A stretch of DNA of 14,346 bases from Bacteroidetes bacterium GWA2_31_9b (GCA_001769005.1 MENE01000158.1:5558-19903), one strand, 5' to 3'; counted from the first letter of the stretch, positions 1-8,250 are shown. Numbers and translations are program-made. Notes: generated from the letters alone by a model not told the origin.

Positions 1-305
1 TGATTTTTTTCCACTTTAGAAACAGGTGAAACAATCTCAATTGAATTTAATGCAGATAAAAAATTTGAAATAATCGTTTCATTTACAGAATACAAGCCGT
101 TTATTTTCCATTTTGAATTTTCTCTGTTTAAAATGATTTCTTCATTATCAGATGAAATTTTTATTTCAGAAATTTTCTCAGTTGATTTAATCAAAAATCG
201 TGTGTTTCTATATTTTAAAGTTCCTTTTGAATTTGAAAATAAGTACAAAGCTGCAATAAGAATCAGAAGAATTACAGATATAATTAATAGTTTGTTAGAT
301 CTCAT
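1..305 (-). CDS. DUF4340-like membrane-anchored protein, N-terminal part (runs off left edge)
   Basis: An open frame runs leftward from an ATG at 305-303 to the window edge without a stop, giving about 101 residues. The protein starts MRSNKLLIISVILLILIAAL, a short basic N-terminus followed by one hydrophobic helix (about residues 5-23) with no clear cleavage site. This fits a single-pass inner-membrane anchor. The next stretch alternates beta-type segments (KYRNTRFLIKSTEKISEIKI, then a W-K-I-N-G turn around residues 70-75), which resembles the start of DUF4340 proteins. In Bacteroidota such proteins often follow GldG-like ABC-transporter subunits, but no transporter gene is visible here. It lies 36 bp downstream of the 342-959 gene on the same strand, so the two are probably co-transcribed. 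The coding frame is clear. The family call is from sequence resemblance only, and the C-terminal half is outside the window. Confidence 0.72.
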   Translation of the reverse strand, partial: MRSNKLLIISVILLILIAALYLFSNSKGTLKYRNTRFLIKSTEKISEIKISSDNEEIILNRENSKWKINGLYSVNETIISNFLSALNSIEIVSPVSKVEKN

Positions 306-341
306 ACGTTTTAAAATTTGGAAGTAGATTTTCAATAAAAA

Positions 342-959
342 TTAAAAAGTAACAGCAATGCCAACCATCGGTGTTTGCGTTTTTGAATCAATAATTAAAT
401 TGAATTTTACAGATGCCTGATCGAAATATTGATTTGCAAGAATTCCCCTGTTATAATCGTTCAAAGATCTGAAAAGATAAGTTCTGGACAATACATGATA
501 GGTGAAATTCCCCGTAATAAAAATTAGAATTGCTGCTGTAAGATAACCACTTTCCTCTTCAAGGTAAATATTTTCATCAATTACGTCATCGCCAGTACTA
601 ACTGAAGGAACATAAGCATAGTGGCGGTATGCAAGCAATGGTGCAATTACCCACATTTGGGCTATTCCCGCTAGTCGGGTGTATTTATAAATATTTATAT
701 TTTCTGTTGCTATTGAATCGCTTAATAAATAGGGTTTAAGTTTTTGACCAAACATTCCTACATTTTGCCAAGTTTCACCATGATCGGGTGAAAATTTGCG
801 GTTAACAATAAAAAATGGTGTAAGGGTTATCCATTTGGTTTTACTTTTGTACATTAGCGAATCAATCGTTCTTTCGCTAATAGTTATAGGTATTTGAGAA
901 TATCCAAAATCGCAAATTGAGCTGATAATTACAATTAAAAAAATTAATATTTTTAACAT
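342..959 (-). CDS. Hypothetical secreted or membrane protein, 205 aa
   Basis: I do not recognise this protein. The N-terminus (MLKILIFLIVIISSICDFGY, then SQ) looks like a Sec signal peptide with cleavage near residue 21-22. Two further hydrophobic stretches lie at about 96-112 (LAGIAQMWVIAPLLAYRHY) and 138-155 (a G-Y-L-T-A-A-I-L-I-F-I-T-G run), so it may be anchored by a helical hairpin. Just after the second is L-N-D-Y-N-R-G-I (166-173), similar in style to a YN motif seen in other small Bacteroidota envelope proteins. The chain ends in an aromatic residue (AVTF), as many outer-membrane proteins do, but there are too few obvious strands to call a beta-barrel. It precedes the DUF4340-like gene by 36 bp and is divergent from the M28 peptidase gene across a 150-bp gap. 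The long open frame, signal peptide and operon position support a real gene. Confidence 0.75.
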   Translation of the reverse strand: MLKILIFLIVIISSICDFGYSQIPITISERTIDSLMYKSKTKWITLTPFFIVNRKFSPDHGETWQNVGMFGQKLKPYLLSDSIATENINIYKYTRLAGIAQMWVIAPLLAYRHYAYVPSVSTGDDVIDENIYLEEESGYLTAAILIFITGNFTYHVLSRTYLFRSLNDYNRGILANQYFDQASVKFNLIIDSKTQTPMVGIAVTF

Positions 960-1109
960 ATTCTAAATAGCCTGTTTAAACGAAAAGCTAAAATAATACA
1001 AAGCTTTTAAAACAGAACGATAAAAATCGACTTTTCTTATTCTGAGAGCCTATTATTAAACTTTTTATTCAAAACTGTGTCTTAAAATATTCAACATAAC
1101 CTATTTTAT

Positions 1110-2585
1110 ATGATTCAAATAATTTTATATACAGGTATTATTCTTTTATCATGGTCGTTATTTGGTAATTGCCAACAAAATAAGGCAGATTCAATTTTAA
1201 TTTCAATTTCAGAAAAAGAAATTATTGAATATGCAACCAAACTTACTTCAGCAGAGTTTGATGGCCGATTATCAGGCTCGCCCGGATATTTAAAATCAGC
1301 TCAATGGATTGCTTCAAAATTTGAAGAATGGGGAATAAAACCCATGGGCGATAATGGTTCCTACTTTCAGTATTTCGATAATGCATACACCAAGGTATTC
1401 GACAGCGGAAGTGTTTCTTATCAGTTCATAAATGAAAAAGTTAATATAGTTGAAAAAAAATATCACTTTCCTGAAGAATACTTTCCAGGTCAGAATTCAG
1501 GTTCAGGCACAATTGATGGTGAATTGGTTTATGTTGGTTTTGGAATTACAGCGCCCGAACTAGGTTATGATGATTATGAAGGAATTGATGTAAAAGGTAA
1601 AATTCTGGTTTTTGAATATGGTCTACCTGTAAATGGAGAAAATAAGGATATTGAAAAATGGGTTCCTTACGATTATCATCAATATAAATTTAAAAATGCA
1701 ATTGCTCATGGTGCAATAGGATGGCTTTATATCAATAAACTTGCAAACCCAAATACTTCATACAATTATGATATTGTTTATGCGCATATTGGAGACGAAG
1801 TTGTAAATGATATTTTTAATGCATCAGGTAAAAACTATAAAGAAATAAGAGAAAACATTGTAAACAATTTAAAACCCAATTCATTTGAATTAATAGGGAA
1901 GGTTACAATCACAGCCAACACAAAGCATTTCGAAGATTCAAAATCGTGCAATGTAATTGGAATGATTGAAGGAACCGATCCAACTTTAAAAAGTGAAGTA
2001 ATTATTATTGGAGCACATCATGATGGAGTGGGAAATTTAGGAAAACTTTTACCGAGTGCTTTAGATAATGCTTCAGGTGTTGTTGATATTATGGCTGCAG
2101 CACGAATGCTAGCTCAATCTCCTGTAAAACCTAAACGTTCAATTTTGTTTATTATGTTTGGTGGCGAAGAATGCGGTTTGCTGGGTAGTACTTTTTATGT
2201 GAATAATCCCAAATTTCCGAAAAAAAAAGTTGTTTGTATGATTAATCTCGATATGGTTGGAAATGGTAAAGGACTGGCATTGTGGGGTGGAGAATCATAT
2301 CCTGAAATAAGCAAACATTTTACTTATGCAAACACACATTTTATAAGAAGAACCATGCGTACATCAGAAGCCAGACCTGTTAAAACCCGTCCCAGAACCG
2401 ATGGAGCTGTGTTTACCATGAATGGTTATAAATCGTTTGCAATAGGAACTACTGATGGTGTAAAACCTGTTTATTATCATCATCCTTTAGATAATGTGGA
2501 TGCACTAACACCTGATATAATGGTTGATGTAGCAAAACTAATATATTTTGGCTTGTTAGGTGTTGCCAATGATGACGAATTATAA
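1110..2585 (+). CDS. Secreted M28-family zinc metallopeptidase with PA-like domain
   Basis: This 491-residue protein should cleave N-terminal amino acids from peptides outside the cytoplasm. Residues 1-20 form a signal peptide ending FGNC, and Cys21 could be lipidated, although the lipobox is poor. Residues about 45-75 resemble the usual lead-in of M28 enzymes (L-T-S-A-E-F-D-G-R-L-S-G-S-P-G-Y). A PA-like insert spans about 120-270, with V-G-F-G-I (142-146) and D-Y-E-G-I-D-V-K-G-K-I (155-165). The two-zinc catalytic core follows with all expected residues: His303 and Asp305 in GAHHDG, bridging Asp319 in ALDNASG, base and ligand Glu353-Glu354 in FGGEECG, Asp381 in NLDMVG, and a final His at 457/458 in YYHHPLDN. 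No residue is missing. Exact substrate preference cannot be read from sequence. It stands alone, divergent from the 342-959 gene and convergent with odhB. The start follows a short AT-rich leader with no Shine-Dalgarno sequence. Confidence 0.93.
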   Translation: MIQIILYTGIILLSWSLFGNCQQNKADSILISISEKEIIEYATKLTSAEFDGRLSGSPGYLKSAQWIASKFEEWGIKPMGDNGSYFQYFDNAYTKVFDSGSVSYQFINEKVNIVEKKYHFPEEYFPGQNSGSGTIDGELVYVGFGITAPELGYDDYEGIDVKGKILVFEYGLPVNGENKDIEKWVPYDYHQYKFKNAIAHGAIGWLYINKLANPNTSYNYDIVYAHIGDEVVNDIFNASGKNYKEIRENIVNNLKPNSFELIGKVTITANTKHFEDSKSCNVIGMIEGTDPTLKSEVIIIGAHHDGVGNLGKLLPSALDNASGVVDIMAAARMLAQSPVKPKRSILFIMFGGEECGLLGSTFYVNNPKFPKKKVVCMINLDMVGNGKGLALWGGESYPEISKHFTYANTHFIRRTMRTSEARPVKTRPRTDGAVFTMNGYKSFAIGTTDGVKPVYYHHPLDNVDALTPDIMVDVAKLIYFGLLGVANDDEL

Positions 2586-2613
2586 AAACATTTTATACTT
2601 ATTACAAACCACA

Positions 2614-2639
2614 TTTCTATATCCTTCGGACGATAGAAA
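2614..2639. terminator. Hairpin between convergent genes, possible bidirectional terminator
   Basis: In the 74-bp gap between the M28 gene (stop at 2585) and odhB (stop at 2660), TTTCTAT (2614-2620) pairs perfectly with ATAGAAA (2633-2639). Inside, TCC can pair with GGA around a TTC loop. The position suits a shared terminator, but no clean T-run follows on either strand, so the call is tentative. Confidence 0.35.
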
Positions 2640-2659
2640 GTAGTTATTAAAAATGATTT

Positions 2660-3907
2660 TTATAATCCAAGTAATACCTCATCTGCATTTTTTTCACCTG
2701 TAATCATTTTATAAGGTGATTCGAGTAATTCTTTAACCTTAACCAAAAACCCTACAGAATCTTTACCATCAATAGTTCTATGATCGTACGATAAAGCAAT
2801 GTACATCATTGGGCGGATTTCTATTTTTCCATTTATTGCAACCGGCCTGTCCTGAATGTTATGCATTCCTAAAATACCTGATTGTGGCGGATTTAAAATT
2901 GGAGTAGAAAGTAACGAGCCAAAAACTCCACCATTAGTTATAGTAAATGTTCCCCCTGACAAATCATCCAACGAGATTCTGCCTGCCCGGCCTTTATCGG
3001 CAAGTTCTTTTATTTTGATTTCAAGTTCGGCAAGACTCATCGATTCCGCATTACAAACAACCGGAACCATTAATCCTTTAGGTGTTTGAACAGCAATGCC
3101 AATATCGGCATAATCAGGATATAGAATTTCATCACCTTGAATTTGTGAATTAACTGCAGGGTAAGATTTTAAAGCAATAGTTACGGCTTTGGTGAAGAAC
3201 GACATAAAACCTAGTTTTATTCCATGTTTTTCGGTAAACTGATTTTGATACTGAGCACGCATTTTCACAATTTCGGTCATATCTACTTCGTTAAAAGTAG
3301 TAAGCATGGCGGTTTCGTTTTTTACCGAAACCAGTCGTTCGCTTAGCTTTTTTCGAAGTGGTGATATTTTTTTATGTTCAATCTCTCTTGAAATCTCTGT
3401 TTTTTGAATTGAATTTATACCTAAACTTGATTTCTGAGCAAGTATTTGTTCAATTTCATGTTTACCAATTCGTTTTAATCCTTTTATAACATCATCAATA
3501 TTAAGTTGATTTTCATCCATCAGCTTTTGTGCAACAGGTGAAATTTTCACATTCGTGTATTCCGTTTTATTTGAAATCGGTTCGGGTTTTTGAATAATCG
3601 GAATATCTTTTTTTATTTCTTCTTGTTTTGATTCAGTTGCTAACACTTTTGTTGATTCTGATTTTGATGCTTTTGCGTCGGTATCAATTTTGCAAGCCAC
3701 TGCTCCTACCGTAGTTGTTGAACCAACAGCTATAAGTATTTCTATTTTTCCCGATTCAGATGCAATAAGAGGTAAAGTTGCTTTATCGGATTCGATTTCG
3801 GCAATTTCCTGATCTCTTTCGACATATTGTCCATCTTCAACTAGCCAGTTCGACAGAACTACTTCTGTTATTGATTCACCGGGACTAGGGATTTTTATTT
3901 CAATCAT
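2660..3907 (-). CDS. odhB: Dihydrolipoyllysine succinyltransferase, E2 of 2-oxoglutarate dehydrogenase
   Basis: The 415-residue E2 core enzyme moves the succinyl group from E1 to CoA, forming succinyl-CoA in the TCA cycle. Residues 1-75 are a lipoyl domain with the modified lysine at 42 (EIESDKATLPL). A charged, low-complexity linker follows (about 76-118), then a peripheral-subunit-binding domain (about 119-157, starting KISPVAQKLMDENQLNIDDV). The catalytic acyltransferase domain runs from about 178 to the end, with the active-site motif ALSYDHRTIDG (His376, Asp380). The lipoyl motif and the odhA partner favour 2-oxoglutarate over pyruvate or branched-chain substrates. One oddity is that the binding domain has a shortened loop where family members usually carry a Gly-rich G-x-G-x-x-G-R-I segment. 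It lies 67 bp downstream of odhA in one operon. The E3 gene is not in this window. The start ATG at 3907 is fixed by the lipoyl domain, which begins at once. Confidence 0.96.
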   Translation of the reverse strand: MIEIKIPSPGESITEVVLSNWLVEDGQYVERDQEIAEIESDKATLPLIASESGKIEILIAVGSTTTVGAVACKIDTDAKASKSESTKVLATESKQEEIKKDIPIIQKPEPISNKTEYTNVKISPVAQKLMDENQLNIDDVIKGLKRIGKHEIEQILAQKSSLGINSIQKTEISREIEHKKISPLRKKLSERLVSVKNETAMLTTFNEVDMTEIVKMRAQYQNQFTEKHGIKLGFMSFFTKAVTIALKSYPAVNSQIQGDEILYPDYADIGIAVQTPKGLMVPVVCNAESMSLAELEIKIKELADKGRAGRISLDDLSGGTFTITNGGVFGSLLSTPILNPPQSGILGMHNIQDRPVAINGKIEIRPMMYIALSYDHRTIDGKDSVGFLVKVKELLESPYKMITGEKNADEVLLGL

Positions 3908-3914
3908 TTTTTAT

Positions 3915-3977
3915 TAGTATCAGGTATTTAGTATCAAGTATCAAGACTTGTTTCTTGTTTCTCATAGCTCATATCTA
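3915..3977. repeat. Heptanucleotide repeat array filling the odhA-odhB gap
   Basis: Nearly the whole gap is made of doubled 7-bp units. On the plus strand: AGTATCA (3916-3922), a diverged GGTATTT (3923-3929), then AGTATCA twice (3930-3943). Next come CTTGTTT twice (3947-3960) and the pair CTCATAG/CTCATAT (3961-3974). That is three repeat families side by side, all with a 7-bp period and all in the same phase apart from a short AGA junction. The array reaches the odhA stop codon (3975-3977) and ends about 8 bp short of the odhB start. Short tandem repeats of this kind are known from intergenic regions of some bacteria. Mobility or function here is unknown. Confidence 0.8.
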
Positions 3978-6776
3978 GAGATAGGTGTGTTGCTTATTAA
4001 TTTCTTCCCGTTTACTTCCCACTTCACACTCTAATCCGCAATAGCCATTTTTTAGGTCGCAGGTACATTTTCTGAAAACCTTGTTTATTATTTCTTGTTG
4101 TCCTAAAACATGCAGTTTATTTAAACCTACAGCAGGGCTTCCACTTGCTAATCGTGCCAGAAGATTAATATTTATTCCTTCAAATTTATTACACACATAA
4201 TTCCAAGCACCCATATTTTCAGGTTCTTCCTGAACCCATAACCATCGTGTGGTATTTGAATATTTTGAAATAATCTGCTGAATTTGTTTCTCAGGCCATG
4301 GATGTAATTGTTCAACCCGAACAAGAGCAATATCTTTTACATTTAATTCATCTTTTTTCTCTAATAAATCGTAATAAATTTTACCACTGCAAAAAACCAC
4401 ACTACGCACATCATCAACAATCACATTTTCATCATCGATAACTTCTTTAAATGAGCCATTAGCTAAATCATTTAAAGGAGAAATGCATTTAGGATGCCGT
4501 AATAAACTTTTTGGAGTAAAAATAATTAATGGAATAGCAAATTCACGATGTACCTGACGTCGCAAAACATGAAAGAAATTGGCTGGAGTAGTTGCATTTA
4601 CAATTTGCATGTTATTGTTTGCACTCATAGTTAAAAAGCGTTCAATACGGGCACTGGAATGCTCGGGTCCCTGGCCTTCGAAACCATGAGGTAAAAACAA
4701 AGTTAAACCATTCATTAAACCCCATTTATCTTCAGCAGAACTTATATACTGGTCAATAATTACCTGAGCCACATTATGAAAATCGCCAAACTGCGCTTCC
4801 CATATTGTTAATCCGTGAGGAACAGTAAGAGCAAAGCCATATTCAAAACCCATAACTCCATATTCAGATAAAGGTGAGTTAAATACGTGAAACGGAGCCT
4901 GATCTTCGCTGATATGTTTTAAAGGAATATATTTATCTCCAGAATCTTCAATAGTTAAAGTAGCATGGCGATGTGAAAAAGTACCACGCTCCGAATCCTG
5001 GCCGCTTAATCGTACAGGATGCCCTTCGGCAACAAGTGTTCCATAAGCAAGCAACTCTGCCATAGCCCAATCGAGCTTCTCATCCTTAATCATCATATTT
5101 CGGTCATTCATTAACTTTTCTACCTTACTGAAAAATTTCAATTCTTTTGGCAAATGATTTAGCCTATGTGCAATGCCTTTCAGAACATTTTTATCAATTC
5201 CTGTAATTGGTGATTTTTCAAATTCGTCCTTTTTAGGATGATGAAAAGTTTCCCATTCTTTTCCCAGGAATTGCTTAATACTTACTTTTTTATTTTTTTT
5301 TGCGATTTCTAATTTTTGTTCAAGTGAATTGTTGAATTCCTTTTCAAGATCTTTGAGTTCGTCTTTAGTATAAATATTATTTTCAATCAGAAAATTACCA
5401 TAAATATCACGTGGATTTGGGTGTTTGCTTATGATATCATACAACAATGGCTGAGTAAACCGGGGTTCATCACCTTCGTTGTGCCCATATTTGCGGTAGC
5501 ATAAAATATCAATAAACACATCGGTATGAAAAGTTTGTCGGTATTCCATTGCTAAGTTAATTGTATAAACAAGAGCTTCAACATCATCGCCATTTATATG
5601 AAATATGGGTGATTTGGTTACTTTAGCAATATCGGTACAATATGTACTTGATCGTGCTTCGAGATAACTGGTAGTAAATCCAACCTGATTGTTAATTACC
5701 AAGTGAACAGTACCTCCGGTTTTATATCCATTGAGCTGCGACATCTGTAATGTTTCATATACAACACCCTGACTGGCAATTGCAGCATCGCCATGAATAA
5801 GAATAGGTAATACTTTATTGTAATCATGATTGTATTTTTCCCAGATCATAGCTTTCGCAATGCCCTGGACTATTGGGCCAACAGTTTCGAGATGTGACGG
5901 ATTTGGAACAAGCTTTATGTTTATTTTTTTTCCACCATCAGTAATAATGGTATTTTCATAACCCATGTGGTATTTAACATCACCAAGAGTAATTTCATCA
6001 TCGTAATCTTCTCCCAAAAATTCAGAAAAAATATTTTCTGCAGGTTTTTGAATGATATTAGCCAATACATTCAACCTACCACGATGAGCCATGCCAATTA
6101 CAAAATCTTCGATATTGAGTTTCGATCCTTTTTCAATTACGGTATCCAAAGCAGGAATTAATGACTCAGCTCCTTCGAGTGAAAATCGCTTTTGACCGAC
6201 AAACTTACGATGAATAAAATTTTCGAACCCAACAGCCTGCTTAAGATGTTGGTAGAAATGTTTTTTTTCAGTATCAGAAAAAGCAGGAGTATTTTTACTG
6301 CTTTCCATTTTCTGCTGTAACCAACTTATTATTTCAGGATTACGAATAAACATGTACTCTGCCCCTATTGATTGACAATAGGTAGTCTCAAGATGTGAAA
6401 CTATATCTTTTAATGTTGCAGATCCAATTCCTATATTTTTTCCTGCCTGAAATGTTTTTTCAAGATCGGATGTTTCTAATCCAAAATTCTCAAAAGCTAA
6501 ATTTGGAGAATACTTTCTGCGTTCTCTTACAGGGTTTGTTTTAGTAAATAAATGACCGCGTTTTCTATAACCTTCTATCAAATTAATCACTTTAAATTCT
6601 TTATCCATCCATTCACTACCCTGAGTTGATGTTGGAAAATATTTTTGAGCAAATTCAAATCCTTCGAAAAACTTTCGCCATTGAATATCAACTGACTCAG
6701 GATTAGAAAGATACTGTTCATATATTATCTCTACTGATTCAATATCGGAATTTCCTAAATATGAGAATTTATCCAT
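3975..6776 (-). CDS. odhA: 2-oxoglutarate dehydrogenase E1 component
   Basis: The 933-residue thiamine-diphosphate enzyme decarboxylates 2-oxoglutarate and passes the succinyl group to the lipoyl arm of E2. The N-terminal segment (FSYLGNSDIESVEIIYEQYL, 4-23, and the following QWRKFFEGF) is the usual E1o tail that contacts the E2 core. Catalytic landmarks include GMAHRGRLNVLAN (228-240), the ThDP/Mg2+ motif from HGDAAIASQGVV (328-339) to NNQVGFTT (362-369), and YRKYGHNEGDEP (427-438). Later blocks match the C-terminal transketolase half: FEYGFALTVP, IWEAQFGDFHNVAQVIIDQY and GPEHSSARIERFL. The overall length is normal for the family. The last 30 residues are odd, with four cysteines (904, 906, 913, 917) in the pattern C-x-C-x6-C-x3-C, and the stop codon sits at the edge of the heptamer repeats. 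It is the first gene of the odhA-odhB operon and divergent from pntAA. The start at 6776 directly precedes the conserved N-terminal motif. Confidence 0.97.
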   Translation of the reverse strand: MDKFSYLGNSDIESVEIIYEQYLSNPESVDIQWRKFFEGFEFAQKYFPTSTQGSEWMDKEFKVINLIEGYRKRGHLFTKTNPVRERRKYSPNLAFENFGLETSDLEKTFQAGKNIGIGSATLKDIVSHLETTYCQSIGAEYMFIRNPEIISWLQQKMESSKNTPAFSDTEKKHFYQHLKQAVGFENFIHRKFVGQKRFSLEGAESLIPALDTVIEKGSKLNIEDFVIGMAHRGRLNVLANIIQKPAENIFSEFLGEDYDDEITLGDVKYHMGYENTIITDGGKKINIKLVPNPSHLETVGPIVQGIAKAMIWEKYNHDYNKVLPILIHGDAAIASQGVVYETLQMSQLNGYKTGGTVHLVINNQVGFTTSYLEARSSTYCTDIAKVTKSPIFHINGDDVEALVYTINLAMEYRQTFHTDVFIDILCYRKYGHNEGDEPRFTQPLLYDIISKHPNPRDIYGNFLIENNIYTKDELKDLEKEFNNSLEQKLEIAKKNKKVSIKQFLGKEWETFHHPKKDEFEKSPITGIDKNVLKGIAHRLNHLPKELKFFSKVEKLMNDRNMMIKDEKLDWAMAELLAYGTLVAEGHPVRLSGQDSERGTFSHRHATLTIEDSGDKYIPLKHISEDQAPFHVFNSPLSEYGVMGFEYGFALTVPHGLTIWEAQFGDFHNVAQVIIDQYISSAEDKWGLMNGLTLFLPHGFEGQGPEHSSARIERFLTMSANNNMQIVNATTPANFFHVLRRQVHREFAIPLIIFTPKSLLRHPKCISPLNDLANGSFKEVIDDENVIVDDVRSVVFCSGKIYYDLLEKKDELNVKDIALVRVEQLHPWPEKQIQQIISKYSNTTRWLWVQEEPENMGAWNYVCNKFEGININLLARLASGSPAVGLNKLHVLGQQEIINKVFRKCTCDLKNGYCGLECEVGSKREEINKQHTYL

Positions 6777-7120
6777 GATTTTTAGATTGCTTTCAGAATT
6801 TTAAAATACCATTTTCTAAGTTTGTTTAACTTTTTAAGATAAATATTTTAAAAGATTTATTGATAATTATCTATAATAATACAGCTATTTTATTCAAAAT
6901 GCTACAATCTTTTTCAACTTTTTATCTATTCATAGCATTGAACAAAAATTTACAATTAATGTTTACGAATAAGAACTATTAAAATCATAACTTTAAATAC
7001 TTTTTTGGACTAAAGTCCTTTAAGAATCTAGGTTTTAAAAATAACTTTACAAATTGGACCAAGATCACAATTAAGTGATATTTAGATAATTAGTATAATA
7101 AAACTTCAAATATATAGATA
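6777..7120. other. Divergent odhA/pntAA intergenic region, 344 bp, no gene seen
   Basis: No convincing ORF, tRNA or riboswitch-like structure is seen. The region is very A+T-rich and must hold the promoters of both operons, but no good Bacteroidota TTTG/TAnnTTTG pair was found for either. Visible elements are the palindrome GATAATTATC (6862-6871), the hairpin GGACT-aa-AGTCC (7007-7018), an inverted repeat ATCAC-n6-GTGAT (7064-7079) and a TATAAT-like hexamer about 25 bp before the pntAA ATG. Which of these matter cannot be decided by reading. Confidence 0.6.
7007..7018. repeat. Short GGACTAAAGTCC palindrome
   Basis: GGACT and AGTCC form a 5-bp stem around AA, preceded by six T and standing out as the most GC-rich spot of the odhA/pntAA spacer. 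Sequences of the form (G/C)nCTAAAG(G/C)n recur as dispersed palindromes in several bacterial genomes. Only one copy is visible here, so membership in a repeat family is a guess. Confidence 0.3.
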
Positions 7121-8245
7121 ATGAAAATAGGAATTATCAGGGAACCGGATTTTGAAAACAGAGTTGCTTTATTGCCCGAAAACATTAAAACACTTATCGA
7201 TTTAAAAGTTAAGGTTTGTATTGAAAAAAATGCAGGTACTAGAGCTTTTTTTTCAGATCATAATTATTCAGATATAGGTGCAGAAATTGTTTCGAGAGAT
7301 CAGATTTTTTCAGATTCGAACCTTATAATTTCTATCCATTCATTAACTAATGATGAATATAAAAAATTAAAACCAGGTCAGGCAATTCTTACCGTTTATA
7401 GTCCCTTAACCAACTTACAATTGGTAAACACATTTGTTGATTCATCGATTACATCGTTTAGTATGGATATGGTTCCACGAATTACACGGGCACAGTCAAT
7501 GGATATTTTATCGTCGATGGCAACAGTTGCAGGATATAAAGCAGTACTTGAAGCTGCGAATCACTTATCGGCTTTCTTTCCAATGTTCATGACTGCAGCG
7601 GGAACAATAAAACCTGCAAAAATTCTCATACTTGGAGCTGGTGTTGCCGGCTTACAGGCAGTTGCTACATCGCGAAAACTAGGAGCTGTAGTTGAAGTTT
7701 TTGATGTTCGTTCTGCAGTTAAAGAAGAAGTAAAAAGTTTAGGTGCTAAATTTATTGAGGTTGAAGGAGCTCGCGACGATTCAAGTGCAGGTGGATATGC
7801 CGTTGAGCAAACAGAAGAGTTTAAACAAAAGCAACAACAGCTTATTCAGGATCATGCAAAAAAATCGAATGTGGTTATTACAACGGCTCAAATACCGGGA
7901 AAAAAAGCTCCACTTTTAATTACCAAAGATACCGTTGAAAATATGCTTCCCGGATCAGTTATAATTGATTTGGCTGCATCAACCGGTGGTAATTGTGAAC
8001 TTACAAAAAACAACGAACTACTTATACACAATGGAGTTAAGATTATTGGTAATTCAAATTACCCATCAACAATACCAACAGATGCCAGCAAAATGTATGG
8101 GAACAATCTTATAAATTTTCTTAAACTAGTTATTGATACAAATGGGATTTTAAAACTTGATTTTGAAGATGAAATTGTAAGAGGAACGTGCATTACGCAT
8201 AATAAAACAATTATTAACGAACGGGTCAAATCTATTAAAATCTAA
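7121..8245 (+). CDS. pntAA: NAD(P) transhydrogenase subunit alpha part 1 (domain I, NAD(H)-binding)
   Basis: The 374-residue soluble domain I of proton-translocating transhydrogenase binds NAD(H) and exchanges hydride with NADP(H) held by domain III of PntB. It belongs to the alanine dehydrogenase/PntA fold. The N-terminus MKIGIIREP is typical. The loop PRITRAQSMD (119-128) carries Arg120, Gln125 and Asp128, matching the R-Q-D triad (127/132/135) of the Rhodospirillum rubrum enzyme. The Rossmann motif LGAGVAGLQA (171-180) is followed by acidic residues Glu192 and Asp195 in VEVFDVR, as expected for NAD rather than NADP. The mobile-loop region (GGYAVEQTEEF, 224-234), the TTAQIPGKKAP block (254-264) and the DLAASTGGNCE block (283-293) are all present. 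The protein stops after domain I, and the membrane part is a separate gene 5 bp downstream, so this is the three-polypeptide layout. It is first in the operon and divergent from odhA. Confidence 0.95.
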   Translation: MKIGIIREPDFENRVALLPENIKTLIDLKVKVCIEKNAGTRAFFSDHNYSDIGAEIVSRDQIFSDSNLIISIHSLTNDEYKKLKPGQAILTVYSPLTNLQLVNTFVDSSITSFSMDMVPRITRAQSMDILSSMATVAGYKAVLEAANHLSAFFPMFMTAAGTIKPAKILILGAGVAGLQAVATSRKLGAVVEVFDVRSAVKEEVKSLGAKFIEVEGARDDSSAGGYAVEQTEEFKQKQQQLIQDHAKKSNVVITTAQIPGKKAPLLITKDTVENMLPGSVIIDLAASTGGNCELTKNNELLIHNGVKIIGNSNYPSTIPTDASKMYGNNLINFLKLVIDTNGILKLDFEDEIVRGTCITHNKTIINERVKSIKI

Positions 8246-8250
8246 TTATT

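Noticed and set aside
133..327. 64-codon plus-strand frame near the left end
   Set aside because: The minus-strand frame over the same bases has a membrane anchor and DUF4340-like content and stays open to the window edge, so this is its shadow.
3915..3977. CRISPR array in the odhA-odhB gap
   Set aside because: Units are 7 bp with no spacers, far below CRISPR repeat length, and no cas gene is nearby.
7064..7079. ATCAC-n6-GTGAT inverted repeat upstream of pntAA as a CRP-type site
   Set aside because: The half-sites are in the opposite order to the TGTGA-n6-TCACA consensus, and only 5 bp pair. It is mentioned only as a weak element of the spacer.
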